From positions 17,425,446-17,489,445 of the forward strand of contig CM043969.1 of the NCBI GenBank assembly GCA_014529385.2: 64,000 bases of DNA, read 5' to 3'. The notes below the pieces were generated by a model. That model searched no databases. It saw only the letters and a program-made list of their open reading frames with translations, and was not told the DNA's origin. Made by a program: the position numbers and the translations under genes. The DNA comes from Adiantum capillus-veneris. Its lineage: Eukaryota > Streptophyta > Polypodiopsida > Polypodiales > Pteridaceae. Of this stretch, positions 46,261-57,553 are shown piece after piece (within the stretch, counting starts at the first letter, position 1; each line of letters starts with the position of its first letter).

Positions 46261-46355
46261 AAGATGTCCTCATTTTTTTTGAATTTTTAAGTCCATAAAT
46301 ATTGACAATGCTTTCATTTCTAAGGATGTCCTCATTTTTTTGAATTTTAAAAATT
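46230..46355. repeat. ~63-bp tandem duplication
   Basis: The unit AATATTGACAATGCTTTCAT... through a poly-T and GAATTTT end is present twice in direct succession, with few differences. Confidence 0.85.
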
Positions 46356-46659
46356 GGGTATGAATTTGTGACATGGTGCACTTAGCAATTTTAATGAATG
46401 TTTGCCATCTTAATCATCAATCATATTTTTCAAAGTCCAGCAAAGCATAAGATTTAATGGATTAATGACGTAACAAAAGAGCAGCCGTTCCATATCAAAA
46501 TGTTATCTTTCTAAAAACACAACAAAAAAACTTTTTAGGCAAAGCAAAAGAGTGAAGCAATGCTAAGGCTTTGGCCTTGAAGTAGGCCAAAACAATATAG
46601 TAATGATAACAATCATCCCCTCTCTTCTGAAGGTATTGTAGTAGAGTAGCTCACAGAGA

Positions 46660-46935
46660 AGCAAGCTACAACTAAAAGGAAAGATAGCTAGAGATTTAAA
46701 GTTTTGATTCCAATAGAGTCAACAAAGGTCATTGCACTTTCTTCGCATTTATGCTTCAGAAGAGGGTTTTAAGGATCTAGATTCCTCCTTCATAATATAG
46801 CCACAACTAAAAGGAAAGATAGCTAGAGATACGAAAATTTAATTTTTGATATTCTAGAGTCAACAAAGATTGGTGCACTTTCTTGGCATTATGCTTCAGA
46901 ATAAGGTTTTAAGGATCAAGAGTCCTCCTTCATAG
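46660..46935. repeat. ~125-bp tandem duplication
   Basis: Two copies of a unit with CACAACTAAAAGGAAAGATA, GAGTCAACAAAG and ATGCTTCAGAA segments, followed by part of a third. Confidence 0.8.
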
Positions 46936-46948
46936 CTTGGCTCATGCC

Positions 46949-46950
<2 letters not shown>

Positions 46951-47002
<52 letters not shown>

Positions 47003-47093
47003 TGATGTTCGCCTCCCATACCCCATCATGATGCAAAGCAAATAAAATATTTCCCTCTTGCACTCGTTCTGTCTTTGCATTGCTACTGATGCA

Positions 47094-47137
<44 letters not shown>
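46951..47137. repeat. Opposed (GA)n and (CT)n microsatellites
   Basis: A GA run (about 46951-46997) and a CT run (about 47097-47137) lie about 100 bases apart in inverted orientation, so the two could pair into a long stem. Confidence 0.85.
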
Positions 47138-47139
<2 letters not shown>

Positions 47140-49521
47140 CCCATGCGATATCCTCTTCTTTTTTCTCCTCAAAGTTACTTAAGCATCTTCGTAGGATCTA
47201 ATGAGGCTGGTAAATTTTCTTTTTGCACACCTATATTCTTTTGGCTTGAATTAAAGGGTATCTCAATAGATGCTACTATGACTTTGAGGAAAAAAAATTG
47301 ATACGGCACGTGGAGGAGAGGAGAGAGAGAGAGAGAGAGGGAGGTAGGGTAGGAGAGAGATTTGTCAGGCTGATGGGAGAGTGATAGAGAGAGTTTTTTT
47401 GGTCTAAGGAGTCTTGTCCTTCGCATGCGATTAGCAAGTGATTACAGCTATCGATCGCCCGAGGGAGTGTGTGTGTAATTAGTAGGTGCTTGCACCTATT
47501 GCCCCATCGCATCACTTTATACGGATGCCCCACATCAAGTTGCATGTGCCTCTATCAACTCTAGAGTATATGGGCAGTGGTGTAGAAGGGCGTTGGTTTG
47601 CAAAGGAAGGCTCAAAGTTTCTCGTCATGCACACAAGGGAGTTTTGCACGTGGTGAAGCAGATCAGGGCATTGGACTGGAGGCAAGACCATGCAGGGGGA
47701 GGACTATGCGATGGCGGGATAGGGGGTTGAGTGATTGTATTCACATATCCAGATGCGTTGCATACGATCCTTGCTGATGAACTTTTGTCCATCGGACAAA
47801 GTTGCTTGTTCTTGACAAGGTTCAGAAGGAGGAGAATCTAGTAGTTACAAAACTGGTAGTGGTTCAATTCTCAAAGTGGGTGATTTTAGATAGAATAAAA
47901 AAACTTGCTTTGATACTGAAAGACAAGGAAAAGGAGAAGGACGTGAAAGGATAAGGAAAATGGAAAAGTAAGGGGGGGGGGCTATACATTTGTGACACTT
48001 GTGCAACGTGCTCAAAATACATGAGGTAAAGGTGTAAAGTTGTAAAGGTGACTCTAGGTGAGGCTTTTGTGCTAAATTATTGTAACACTAGTAAGGCCGA
48101 CCGTCTTTGACGGCCTCTCTCTTTTCCCCTCTTTTCCTTTTTATTGCGTGCAAAGGGGTTTTTTTTAGTTTTGGACTTTAGCCTTCAGATTATAAATTGC
48201 GACACGTGTAAAGGGCTCTCCCTTTCGCCATATTATGTTAATAGATTCGTAGTTGCTAAGTGATGGGGATAAAATTATGTAAGTGCTTGCCACAAGGCCT
48301 TCTAATCGTGCTCTCTACATACAAGACAAAAGTTTCAAACCTAATTATTGACTGCTGATACATTTTTGACGCTTGTGGAACGTGCTCTTAATGATGTCTT
48401 GATTCTCTACCCTAAGCCCTACTTGGTTCTTTACCCAGGATGGCTATTTTTCCAAGAGAAATTGTTACACGTAGTAACTTCTTTTACACACTCTAAATTC
48501 TCTAAATTTCACAACACAAGCTTTTGTTGGACGGTTTTACCTCAACAGTACTTAGGGAAAAGAAAGTTCCAACACCTTTTAGGGATAACGCCCTAGTTAT
48601 GTTGACATTTTGAAAACGAGGGCTTTTCTTTTTTTTGCCAAACTCACAATTGTGAGTGGATGAATTAAATTCTTTAGAAAGAAATGTACAAAGTAGCCTC
48701 AAGTTCATGTTGAGCTTTGAGGTATCACTCGATATATCTCCAGAAGCTACAAAGCACCAGTAGACAGAGGCAAACCATTATCCATGATCACTTACACACT
48801 GTTAGTGGTCAAGATGGTGAGAATTGCCCAATTCCACTTGTCTGAATTCTTCCTTTTTCCGAGGACAATAATCACTTCCCTGCTTCCTATCTAGCTATTG
48901 GGAGGTCATTTTCGAATACCAAACAATTTTTGGCCTTTTAAACTTGCTAAAAGTAGCAAAATATAATAGGTTGTGTATAGATTAACAAATCTTGGCTTTT
49001 CATCGCCTTCCCTTCTAAGAACAAATAGTACTTGAAAAACCCTATCTTCCAAGTTCTTTGAACCCATTTGTATATGTTGCTTGCCCAGCCTCTAATCACC
49101 AACCACTCCTTGAATAAGTGAGAGGGGTCCTCACTTGATGTTTTGCACCCGAGCACCTATGTGAGCCAATACCTTTGGCTAGAATCTTGACGCCTATTGG
49201 CAAAGCCCCCTACAACACCTACCATAGAAAGACCTACCCCCATTTTGAAAACGAGGGTTTTGAAAAAGTGTACACATAGTGGGTCCAATTTTAGAAGCAT
49301 TTGTTTAGGGGGAATCACAAGGAGATGCCTTTGGATAAGCGAAGCAAAAGGAATTGGGGAGATTTTAGAGGAAAAGAGATGCAGTTTATTTGGGGACGTG
49401 TCGCAATAGTAGAGATGGCTGCTAAAGTTGTCAAAAGGGAAAGCGGAGGATCATTTTGAAGGAGAAAAAATAAGAATTTTTGCTAGGTGGGCTCTCTCTC
49501 TATTTGACGTGTGTTACTCTC

Positions 49522-49582
<61 letters not shown>

Positions 49583-49747
49583 GTAGGGTCAACAAGTGGC
49601 GTGGATATCTCCCTCGCTTTGCCCCATGCTTATACGTGGCATGCGTGTACCTCTTGCCGTCACATCAGGCGAGTGTGGACACCTACGAGCGCAATTGGGC
49701 ACAGGGACTCTCATGAGTGTCTCTCTCTATTGCCTCCCTCCCTCCCT

Positions 49748-49812
<65 letters not shown>

Positions 49813-49950
49813 TCTCTCGGCAAGTGTTGGTTGGAGGCACACTATCATTAAATCATTCAAGAATCATCCATATTCGGCAAAATGTTGGTGGTTTACTAAG
49901 TGAACTTTCCACCTGAAGCTAAGTTTTCCTAGAGCAAATCTCTCCACTAT
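47138..49950. other. Unassigned intergenic region
   Basis: No gene is convincing on either strand. It has a ten-base G run near 47970, a diverged ~33-bp direct repeat (about 47984 and 48358) and several CT tracts. Confidence 0.5.
49514..49818. repeat. Two (CT)n tracts
   Basis: CT-rich runs at about 49514-49578 and 49735-49818, the second preceded by a CCCT-type run. Confidence 0.9.
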
Positions 49951-50660
49951 TTCCTCCAACCAACCTATTTTGGTGTGCTTCAAACTCGCACCACAAGACC
50001 TTTTGGCTCAGGGCCTCAGCTCAGTAATTGAGATCCTCATGTGCTAAGGCACACCCATACAAGCCAATATTATGTACCATATCGGTCGGCATTTGTAGAC
50101 GGTGGGAACATTCCCCAGACAAGAATTCAAATTGGCAACTGGATTGGTAATTACTGAGCCAGTTACTATACTAACTACACAATGGATAGTCAACCAGAGG
50201 CATAGTCTGGCAGCTATAAATAGGGGCAATTACTTCATTTGATAAAATATCATTTTGGGATCCTTTCGCGGATTAGCTTGTGCTATCATTGTATGCCATT
50301 GTATTGTGCTCTTGTATCAAACCCGGAGCCCTTTTCTCCTTCTTGTACTTGTTTGGCTAGTAAACTCAGTGCATCCTTTGGCTCATGATGTACTTTGTTC
50401 CAATTGTACTGATCAGAGTACAATCCAGTTCCAGTTCCAGTCTATGTGCCATTTCCCTTTCAGTATCAGTGTCTCTAGTTGATCTGTTGTCTGAAGTTTT
50501 CCTACTTGAATTGGTTTAGCTAGCTCAACTAACCCAATGTGGAATAGCTGTTTGAAGAGACCAGCTCATTCCATTCTGGCGATCATAGTGGCTTGATCTA
50601 AATTTCTCTTGATAGTGAATCACTCTCCCAATTAGTTTTTGAGCTAGCTTCTTTCAATTA
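49951..50660 (+). repeat. LTR-like region ahead of a gypsy gag
   Basis: It contains a TATA box (TATAAATA at 50215-50222), a pyrimidine-rich transcript leader and GTACAAT-type dispersed motifs, and is followed by a decayed gypsy gag in the same direction. No partner LTR is in the window, so both borders are unknown. Confidence 0.4.
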
Positions 50661-53215
50661 TGCCGTTTATAAGAGTTGCCCGTGGTAGAAGGCCATAAAC
50701 CAGATTCACAAAGAATCCATACCGTGTGAGCCCAATTTTGGAGGAGTCAGAGTGTGGCTTTGACATTGACACAAAGACTGGTAATGAAATCGATCCCAAC
50801 CTGGATCAGTAGGAGTCTGAGATGCAGGAAGACTCACGACACTCTATGGGGTCGATACGTCAAAAATTGGAGAGAGCAAATATATGTTATTGATCTGATG
50901 GGTCTTCGAAGAAGGATAAAAGAAAAACCAAAAAGCACATCAATTGAAAGCAGAAGGGCTAAGGGCAAAACTAGAAACCACACCGATGAGAGTGAAGGTA
51001 GTAGAAGGAGTCATAGGTCACGACATAGGAAGATTGAACAAAAAAAGTCCCAGACACAATAACTGAAATGGATGGTGCAGACCTACGGAAAGTAGCCACT
51101 GATCACTAGAGCAAGAAGAAGTCCAGAGAGTGCAATTTGATTCTGAAAGACAAAGCCAGGAACCATGAAAGATCCACTAATTTAAAAATCACCTTTCCAT
51201 TGTTCAAAGGGGAAAAGAAAGATGACCCTGATGTTCACATTCAAGCTTTCAAACAAAATGTTGCACATTGACCGAAGACAAATGGGGAGACTATTTCACT
51301 CAGACATTGAAGGATGCATCTTGAAAATGGTACAACCATTACTAGAATTCCAACTTAAAACATATAATAAGATAATCAAAGCATTCAAGGTTGAATATTC
51401 AAATAGCAGAGGAGATGAAGATATCATATGCGAGCAGAGTAGAACAAGATAAATTGTCATTTGGAGCTACATAGAGAGATTAAGGATCTGACCAGATAGC
51501 TACATGAATCTTCATCTAAAAAACAAATGAGGGATTTGTTCCTTACCGGGCTCAAAAGTAAAAAGCTAAGGGAACAAGAGGCTCCAACCTCGATGAAGAA
51601 ATTCAATGATCTGGTGCAGTGAGCTCTAAAACTGGAACAATAAGAAAAAATGGAGAAAGTTCACAAGAGCAGAAGGAATTCTAGTGATACTAAGACAACA
51701 ACTAAAGAGGCTGATTCTACCTCTAGTTCCAGTTCATTTGATAGCGACTCGGATGATAAAGCTAAGAGAAAAAATAAGGGATCCAAGATGAAGAAAGTGG
51801 AGGATATGTCCAAGAAAATTGCTAAGATGGAAAAGACTAGACCTTTACTGAGCAAACTAGATACCTGGTGTTTACATTGCAGATTAAGGGATCATAGATT
51901 GAATGATGCAATCAATGTACATATTGTAAATCCTACAACCATGTCTAGAATAACTATAGAATAAGATTTCACCACTTCAAGAAGGGAAAGGATTTGTATA
52001 TGACTGCTTTAACTAATCCAGAAGTGGTGAAAGTAGATGGAGAATTTGGTTCTAAGGGAAACATAGCCAATACCAGTATTGGGTCTAGTAGCGGTAGATA
52101 CCCTAGGAAGCGATATTTTAGCTGCTACACATGTGGGAAATATGACCATTTCGTCGCTCAATGTCCAGAGAACACAAAACCAAAAGGATTTGAGTAGAAG
52201 CCACCTAAGCCAATGCTATAAAGAGTGGTCACTAGAAGCCGAGGGGTGGTGATAGAAGAGATTCCGGATGAACCTAAGAAAGAGGTGAAGCAAGCTACTG
52301 AAATGAAGAGATGGGAGTGCTTAGTAGAGGGCTACCTGGAAGGCAAAAGGGATGGTGAAGATAGTGAATGAGTGGCAAGACTAGAGAGATGTGACAACTA
52401 AGATCACAGAGGACCTAGCAAAGAGGATGTCAGAGCGGCTAGAGTGCTTGAAGGCTAGGGTTATCCACAAGGTGCCACCTCGATCTTTAGTTACTCCAAA
52501 AAAGCAATTCGAGGGATCTACTAAAGAGAATCCATCACATGGACTAGAGGAGTCTATAATAGCTGCAATTCAAAGTGTGGCCGAGGAAATGAAGGAAGCC
52601 AGATCAAATTTGATTGTAGCTGGAACTACAAACATGGGAACAGAAACTACTGTAGAGCTAGTAGAAGATCCATCACAGAGTCAACCAACAGTTGGACAAA
52701 GGAAGCAAGTGTAGTGGCACTATGAAGGTAGTCAGTTGGAAGAAAGGTCTTCCAACTTGAACAACAGTTCTAGTAATGAACAAGATAATATATACATTAA
52801 AGCTAGATGATATTCAAATGACTTTACTAGAAGCTACAAAGTTTATCCAAAAGAAGAGAAAGGCAGAGGTAGAGGCTAGAACATAGATGTGGCAGCAATC
52901 AAGGATTACGCAGTTCCAATTATTCAAGCGGACCATAAACTCAAAGTCAGTAGGAATTGATGTCAAGCATCATACTGGATGGTGGAGCTGATGTCAACAT
53001 TATCAAAAAACATTTGAGAGAAAAAAATTGGGGATTCAAGACCTCAAACTATCAGCATTCAAGATTTGAATGGATGATCATAGGGTAGTCTAAACCAATG
53101 GTTTAATAAGAAAAATACAGATCAGAGTTGGCAAAGAAAAATTAAAAACCACCTTTTTAGTTCTAGATGTGCAAGGAGCATATGGAATGCTCTAGGCCGA
53201 TCATGGCTCATAATT
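50661..53215 (+). pseudogene. Decayed gypsy gag and protease region
   Basis: A plus-strand remnant with many stops. From the ATG near 50661 it has a Glu/Asp-rich start, a basic Arg/Lys/Ser region (50880-51060), a Gag core start (F-P-L-F-K-G near 51200), a Ser/Asp-rich acidic-basic stretch (51650-51830), and one CX2CX4HX4C knuckle (C-Y-T-C-G-K-Y-D-H, 52122-52165). Last is a protease with I-L-D-G-G-A-D near 52965 and a G-R-S-W-L end near 53195. It is a different gypsy family from G1/G2, with only one knuckle. No reverse transcriptase follows. Confidence 0.72.
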
Positions 53216-53690
53216 GTTGGTGCAGTGCATGATTGACAATATGAGGAGCTAGAAAAAGGCACTTAGATCCAAACAAATTTGCAAGATACATAGCAGCAAA
53301 AATATTGAAAGAATGCTTTCATCATTGAATATTTTTTCGCTTGTTTGCAGAGATAGACTTGAGTGTTGTCTTGATGGATAAAGAACAACTTGATAGGTAG
53401 AGGAGGTAGTATCCTAAAAAAGTTATAGAATAAAACATTAGAGAACTTACAATTCAAATTGATGGGAGAATGCCAGATCGGATGGATCGGGAGAAGTTTG
53501 AGTTCAGATTACCAGCAAGCTCTAATCAGACCAACACCAATAGCCCAGAACTATTGGGTTTGCTGTCCTATGTCGGGTCGCCCACATTTATCTCCTTATT
53601 CTTTATACATACAAAGAATAAGGAGCTCTCACTCATTCTCACATTGTGCTCATACAGTGAGATTTGGGAGCTCTACCCCACATCCTTGTA
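53216..53690. other. Unassigned, with a 13-bp perfect inverted repeat
   Basis: The arms CTCCTTATTCTTT and AAAGAATAAGGAG (53592-53604, 53613-53625) flank an 8-base loop. A related imperfect version occurs near 20211-20242. Confidence 0.6.
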
Positions 53691-53692
53691 TT

Positions 53693-53799
<107 letters not shown>

Positions 53800-53817
53800 C
53801 TCTCTCTTCCCGCTCCT

Positions 53818-54054
53818 GCACCTCATGGATGGTCCTATTCATCCTCTCAGCAACACCATTCTGTGTAGGGGTGTAGGAAGCTGTGAACTCATGCTTAATT
53901 CCCTTTCATGAACAGAAATCTGCAAAATCCTTGCAAATGTACTCTCCACCATTTTCTGAGTGCAAGGCTTTTAACTTTTGGTCAGATTGAGTCTCTACAC
54001 TAGATAAGAATTTCTTGAAACAAGAAAATGTCTGATCTTTGGATTTCATAGCAT
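53818..54054 (-). pseudogene. Copia-C integrase core, left part
   Basis: The minus-strand frame reads M-K-S-K-D-Q-T-F, S-E-N-G-G-E-Y and the P-T-Q-N-G-V-A-E-R segment with the catalytic Glu, then stops at the CT tract. Its upstream continuation lies across the hAT element at 62210. One TAG or TGA near 53910 interrupts it. Confidence 0.85.
54047..54054. repeat. hAT target-site duplication, left copy
   Basis: CATAGCAT, identical to 62210-62217. An 8-bp duplication is the hallmark of the hAT superfamily. Confidence 0.92.
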
Positions 54055-54082
54055 CTGGGATTTCAAAATGACGTGATCACAC
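54055..54082 (+). repeat. hAT left terminal inverted repeat
   Basis: Starts CTGGGATTTCAAAATGACGT and matches the complement of the right end with mismatches and a two-base gap. The first bases fit the hAT end pattern only loosely. Confidence 0.75.
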
Positions 54083-54185
54083 TATAATTTCAGGTTAATA
54101 ACAATAGAAATGCAAAATAACAAATATTATGTTAATTGACATTCATCTTTTTTGACCTGCAAGGAGACTTGGAGACCGGCTAAAG

Positions 54186-54252
54186 GCCCGTCGGGCTAAG
54201 TAGTTAACCCGTCGGGCCCGCCTGGTAAAGCCACTTCCCCGCTGGGCCCGCC
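54186..54252. promoter_or_regulatory. Left subterminal GC-rich motif cluster
   Basis: Three copies of a partly palindromic motif of type GCCCGTCGGGC (54186-54196, 54208-54222, 54237-54252) lie just upstream of the TATA box. A similar cluster is at the other end. Subterminal motif clusters are transposase-binding sites in known hAT elements. Confidence 0.65.
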
Positions 54253-54257
54253 GTGGC

Positions 54258-54265
54258 TATATAAA
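54258..54265 (+). promoter_or_regulatory. Left TATA box, rightward
   Basis: TATATAAA, 204 bases from the left end, directly after the GC-rich motifs. It would drive the kinase-like gene. Confidence 0.65.
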
Positions 54266-54365
54266 GACGACGCCGGTGCTTGTCTTTTTCACAAGAGAGG
54301 TACATTGAAAAGTCTTCTTCACCAAACTTTCTGGCAGCTTTCCACATTCTCGAAGCAGTGTAGCG

Positions 54366-55657
54366 GTAATTTTTTAATCCCTTCCTTATTTTATTGATGT
54401 TTTTTTGAGTTTTTTGCGTTAAAACTTAAAGGTATAAAATTTCTTTTATCAAATCATCGTACGTGGATGCACTGGCATATGGTTGCAATTGCGGATAGGT
54501 GTGTCATTGCAAAGCGTACGATGATTATGTTTTATATTGCTCCCAGTCATTCATGCTTCGGCACATGGTTGCAATTCCGACTAGGTGTGTTGCTGCTAGA
54601 TTGACGATAGCATCTGTTTGAAAGAAGTCACCGTGCGTGGATGCACTAGCACATGGTTGCAATTGCGGCTAGGTGTGTCATTGCAAAAGCGTAGGGTGAC
54701 TATGTTTTATGTTGCTCCCAGTCATTCATGCTTCGGCACATGGTTGCAAATGCGACTAGGTGTGTTGCTGCTAGAATGACAGGAGCATTTGTTAGAAAGA
54801 ACTCACCGTGAATGGATGCACTGGCACATGGTTGTAATTGCGGCTAGGTGTGTCATTGCAAAAACACAAGATGACTATGTTTTATGTTGCTTCCCGTCAT
54901 TCATGCTTCGGCACATGGTTGCAATTGCGACTAGGTGTGTTGCTGCTAGAATGACGGTAGCATCTAATGCATGAATGTGTGCTCAAATAATTTCATAATG
55001 TTTCATATGCTTGAATCTTGAAAGAAGACATTGTGCGTGGATGCACTGGCACATGGTTGCAATTGCGACTAGGTGTGTCATTGCAAAAGCGTAGGATGAC
55101 TATGTTTTATGTTGCTCCTAGCCATTCATGCTTCGGCACATGGTTGCAATTGCAACTAGGTGTGTTGCTGCTAGATTGACGGTAGCTTCTGTTTGAAAGA
55201 ATTCACCGTGCGTGGATGCACTGGCACATGGTTGCAATTGCGGCTAGGTGTGTCATTGCAAAAGCGTAGGGTGACTATGTTTTATGTTGCTCCCAGTCAT
55301 TCATGCTTCGGCACATGGTTACAATTGCGACTAGGTGTGTTGTTGCTAGAATGACAGGAGCATCTGTTTGAAAGAACTCACCGTGCGTGGATGAACTGGC
55401 ACATGGTTGCAATTGCGGCTAGGTGTGTCATTGCAAAAGCGTAGGGTGACTATGTTTTATGTTGCTCCCAGTCATTCATGCTTTGGCACATGGTTGCAAT
55501 TGCGACTAGGTGTATTGCTGCTAGAATGACAGGAGCATATGTTTGTAAGTTGTTGTACGGTGAGGCATAGTGCACTTTTTCTTTCACGTAGAAAAGATCC
55601 AAATGGAGTGGCACATAGTTATACTTCACAATGTGTTGTTTGCAATAATACCATTGC
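54366..55657 (+). other. Putative 5'-leader intron of the kinase-like gene
   Basis: A donor-like GCG/GTAATT near 54365 and an acceptor CCATTGCAG ending about 55659 bracket the tandem array, and the start codon follows a few bases later. The same layout is seen at the transposase gene. Predicted from sequence only. Confidence 0.45.
54440..55545. repeat. Six-copy ~175-bp tandem array
   Basis: The landmark GTGGATGCACTGG recurs at 54463, 54637, 54812 (ATGG variant), 55037, 55212 and 55387, with a ~50-base extra stretch in the third unit. Each unit holds two related halves with GGCACATGGTTGCAATTGCG and a TAGGTGTGT core. Confidence 0.93.
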
Positions 55658-55664
55658 AGGCAAA

Positions 55665-57158
55665 ATGGATCCTTCTGCTACTTCAGTGATAGAGTTCAAA
55701 AAGAAAATTAGACAATTGTTGATTACAATCTTAAGTGCACTAGATCCCGACGATATAGCGCAGATTGTTGCAGATGAGTCTAGATTGCAATCATTATACA
55801 GTGAGATTGCCCGCAAAATTTTGTTGTTATATCCAGACAAAACAACCGAATCAATAATCTCATTACTGAGCAGTTGGGTGGGCAATTTGCCCAAGGTGGC
55901 CTCTGATTTGAAAGAGGAATGCCCTCAAGAAGTAGAGAAGGGTAAGCTAGAGCATTGGAACGCGAGATGGAGAGCTGAAAAGGATAGGTCAAGGCGAGCA
56001 TCCCACATAGACACACAGTTTGGCCTAAGCAAGAAAATGCGAATGGCTATCACGAGAGTTATGGGGAGCAGCCAAGTTGGAGAACCGTTTATTGAGGAGG
56101 CTGCCATTGAGGGAACATCGGGTGCTACTGCTTCTGCCAGTCACCTGGAGAGCAGTATATACAATTCTGAATGTAGTATGACTTTGGGCATTCCAAATAA
56201 GTCCATTAAGAAGATCAAGAAACTTGGGTCAGGGGCTTATGGCCCAGGGTGGCAAGTTCAAATCAAAGGGATCAGTTTCCTTCCTGCAACGAATACTTAT
56301 TGTGCCAAGGAGTTCAAAGGACAGGCCAAGCATCAGTGGAAATACTTTGCATCAGAAAGTGGAGTAGATCTCAACCATAGAGGGATTGTAAGGAGTATTG
56401 CCCACTCTGTAACGTTGCCATGGTTTCTGATATTCCCCTACTTCAATGGGGGAACTTTAGGTGATCTTATGGAGACAGTGCCCCTTCCACATGGCTCTTT
56501 CACGATACTTGTAGCGCATCAAGAGGGGAAAGGAAAGATCCCTGAAGACTTTAAATGGGAGCAGCCCTCTGAAGACAAGAAAACACGTATCAAGAGCCTG
56601 TGCAATCATGCTCCCTCGTTGATCCATGCCTTGGTGAAGGCATTGTGATTCGCACATGACGAGGGAGTGATCCACAATGATCTCCATCCATGGAACATCA
56701 TGTTGGACTTTACCAAGGATCTCACTCCCTGTATTGGAATAATTGATTGGGGATTGGATCTGCGTGTTGTCTTAGAGACACAAAAGACCAACAATACCGA
56801 TGAAAATTGGCAAAAGCTTCATCCTTGGCGAGCTCCTGAGTTACTAGATGGCAAGAATTTATGCCCATGGACCAAGGCCACAGATGTGTACGCCATAGAA
56901 TGGGTGATATGGCAATCTTGTAAGTTTTGTGGAGAGTTCTCTGACTACTACAACACAGATTGGTTCAAACATAAGGTTTCAGTGGAGGTACAAGCCATAT
57001 CTAGGATTGTTGTGGAAGGTTGGGTGAGGAAGAAATCCACAGACAGAAAGACCTTGGCACTTTTGGACGAAGAATTAGAAAGATTTGAAGCCCAGCCAGA
57101 ACGATGCTTACGCCCTCCCTCTGAAATGAGTGTAGCCTTTTTTTTTATGGATATATGA
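55665..57158 (+). pseudogene. Protein-kinase-like gene, internal stop
   Basis: The frame has 497 codons plus stop. The start at 55665 (Met-Asp-Pro-Ser) follows a splice-acceptor-like CAG; an upstream in-frame ATG (55539) lies in repeat sequence. Residues 1-90 look helical, of unknown family. The kinase domain has a glycine loop G-S-G-A-Y-G (188-193), a candidate ATP Lys in C-A-K-E (215), a catalytic loop H-N-D-L-H-P-W-N (337-344), D-W-G (361-363) in place of DFG, and W-R-A-P-E (388-392). HND replaces the usual HRD. Codon 328 is TGA, just before the catalytic loop. It should phosphorylate Ser/Thr or Tyr, but the substrate is unknown. It could be an active gene with a recoded or sequencing-error stop, or a dead copy. 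An AATAAAA signal follows at about 57249. Confidence 0.8.
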
Positions 57159-57370
57159 TGTACTTTATTAAGCAGGGTTTTCTGAGACTTGTGACTTATA
57201 AAAGCACTTTTAAAATTTGGGTTTTATGCGCAATGGATGATGTATGAGTAATAAAAACACTTTGTTATATCTCAATAGACAACAAATTTTCTATGAGTTT
57301 TGTTTTTTCTCTTAAGTTTCAAGCAATAAGCCACGTGGAGTCACTGATTGCCATTCATTGATTTAAAAAA

Positions 57371-57514
57371 TGGTGGTTACTCTTATATCAATTGATTGTC
57401 GTAAGATGGTGGTTATTCTAATATCAATTGATTGACGTAAAATGGTGGTTAAAATTATAGCAATTGATTGTCGTAAAATGGTGGTTACTCTTATAGCAAT
57501 TGATTATCATTAAG
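57371..57514. repeat. Four-copy 36-bp tandem repeat
   Basis: The landmark TGGTGGTTA starts at 57371, 57407, 57443 and 57479, an exact 36-base period. Each unit contains CAATTGATTG. It lies between the two cargo genes. Confidence 0.92.
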
Positions 57515-57553
57515 TTTGTATGCCGTAACTGAAGTATAGTGTTTAATCAGGAT

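Noticed and set aside
48348-48596. 82-residue plus-strand frame as a gene
   Set aside because: No homology, no conserved motif, and similar random frames occur on both strands nearby.
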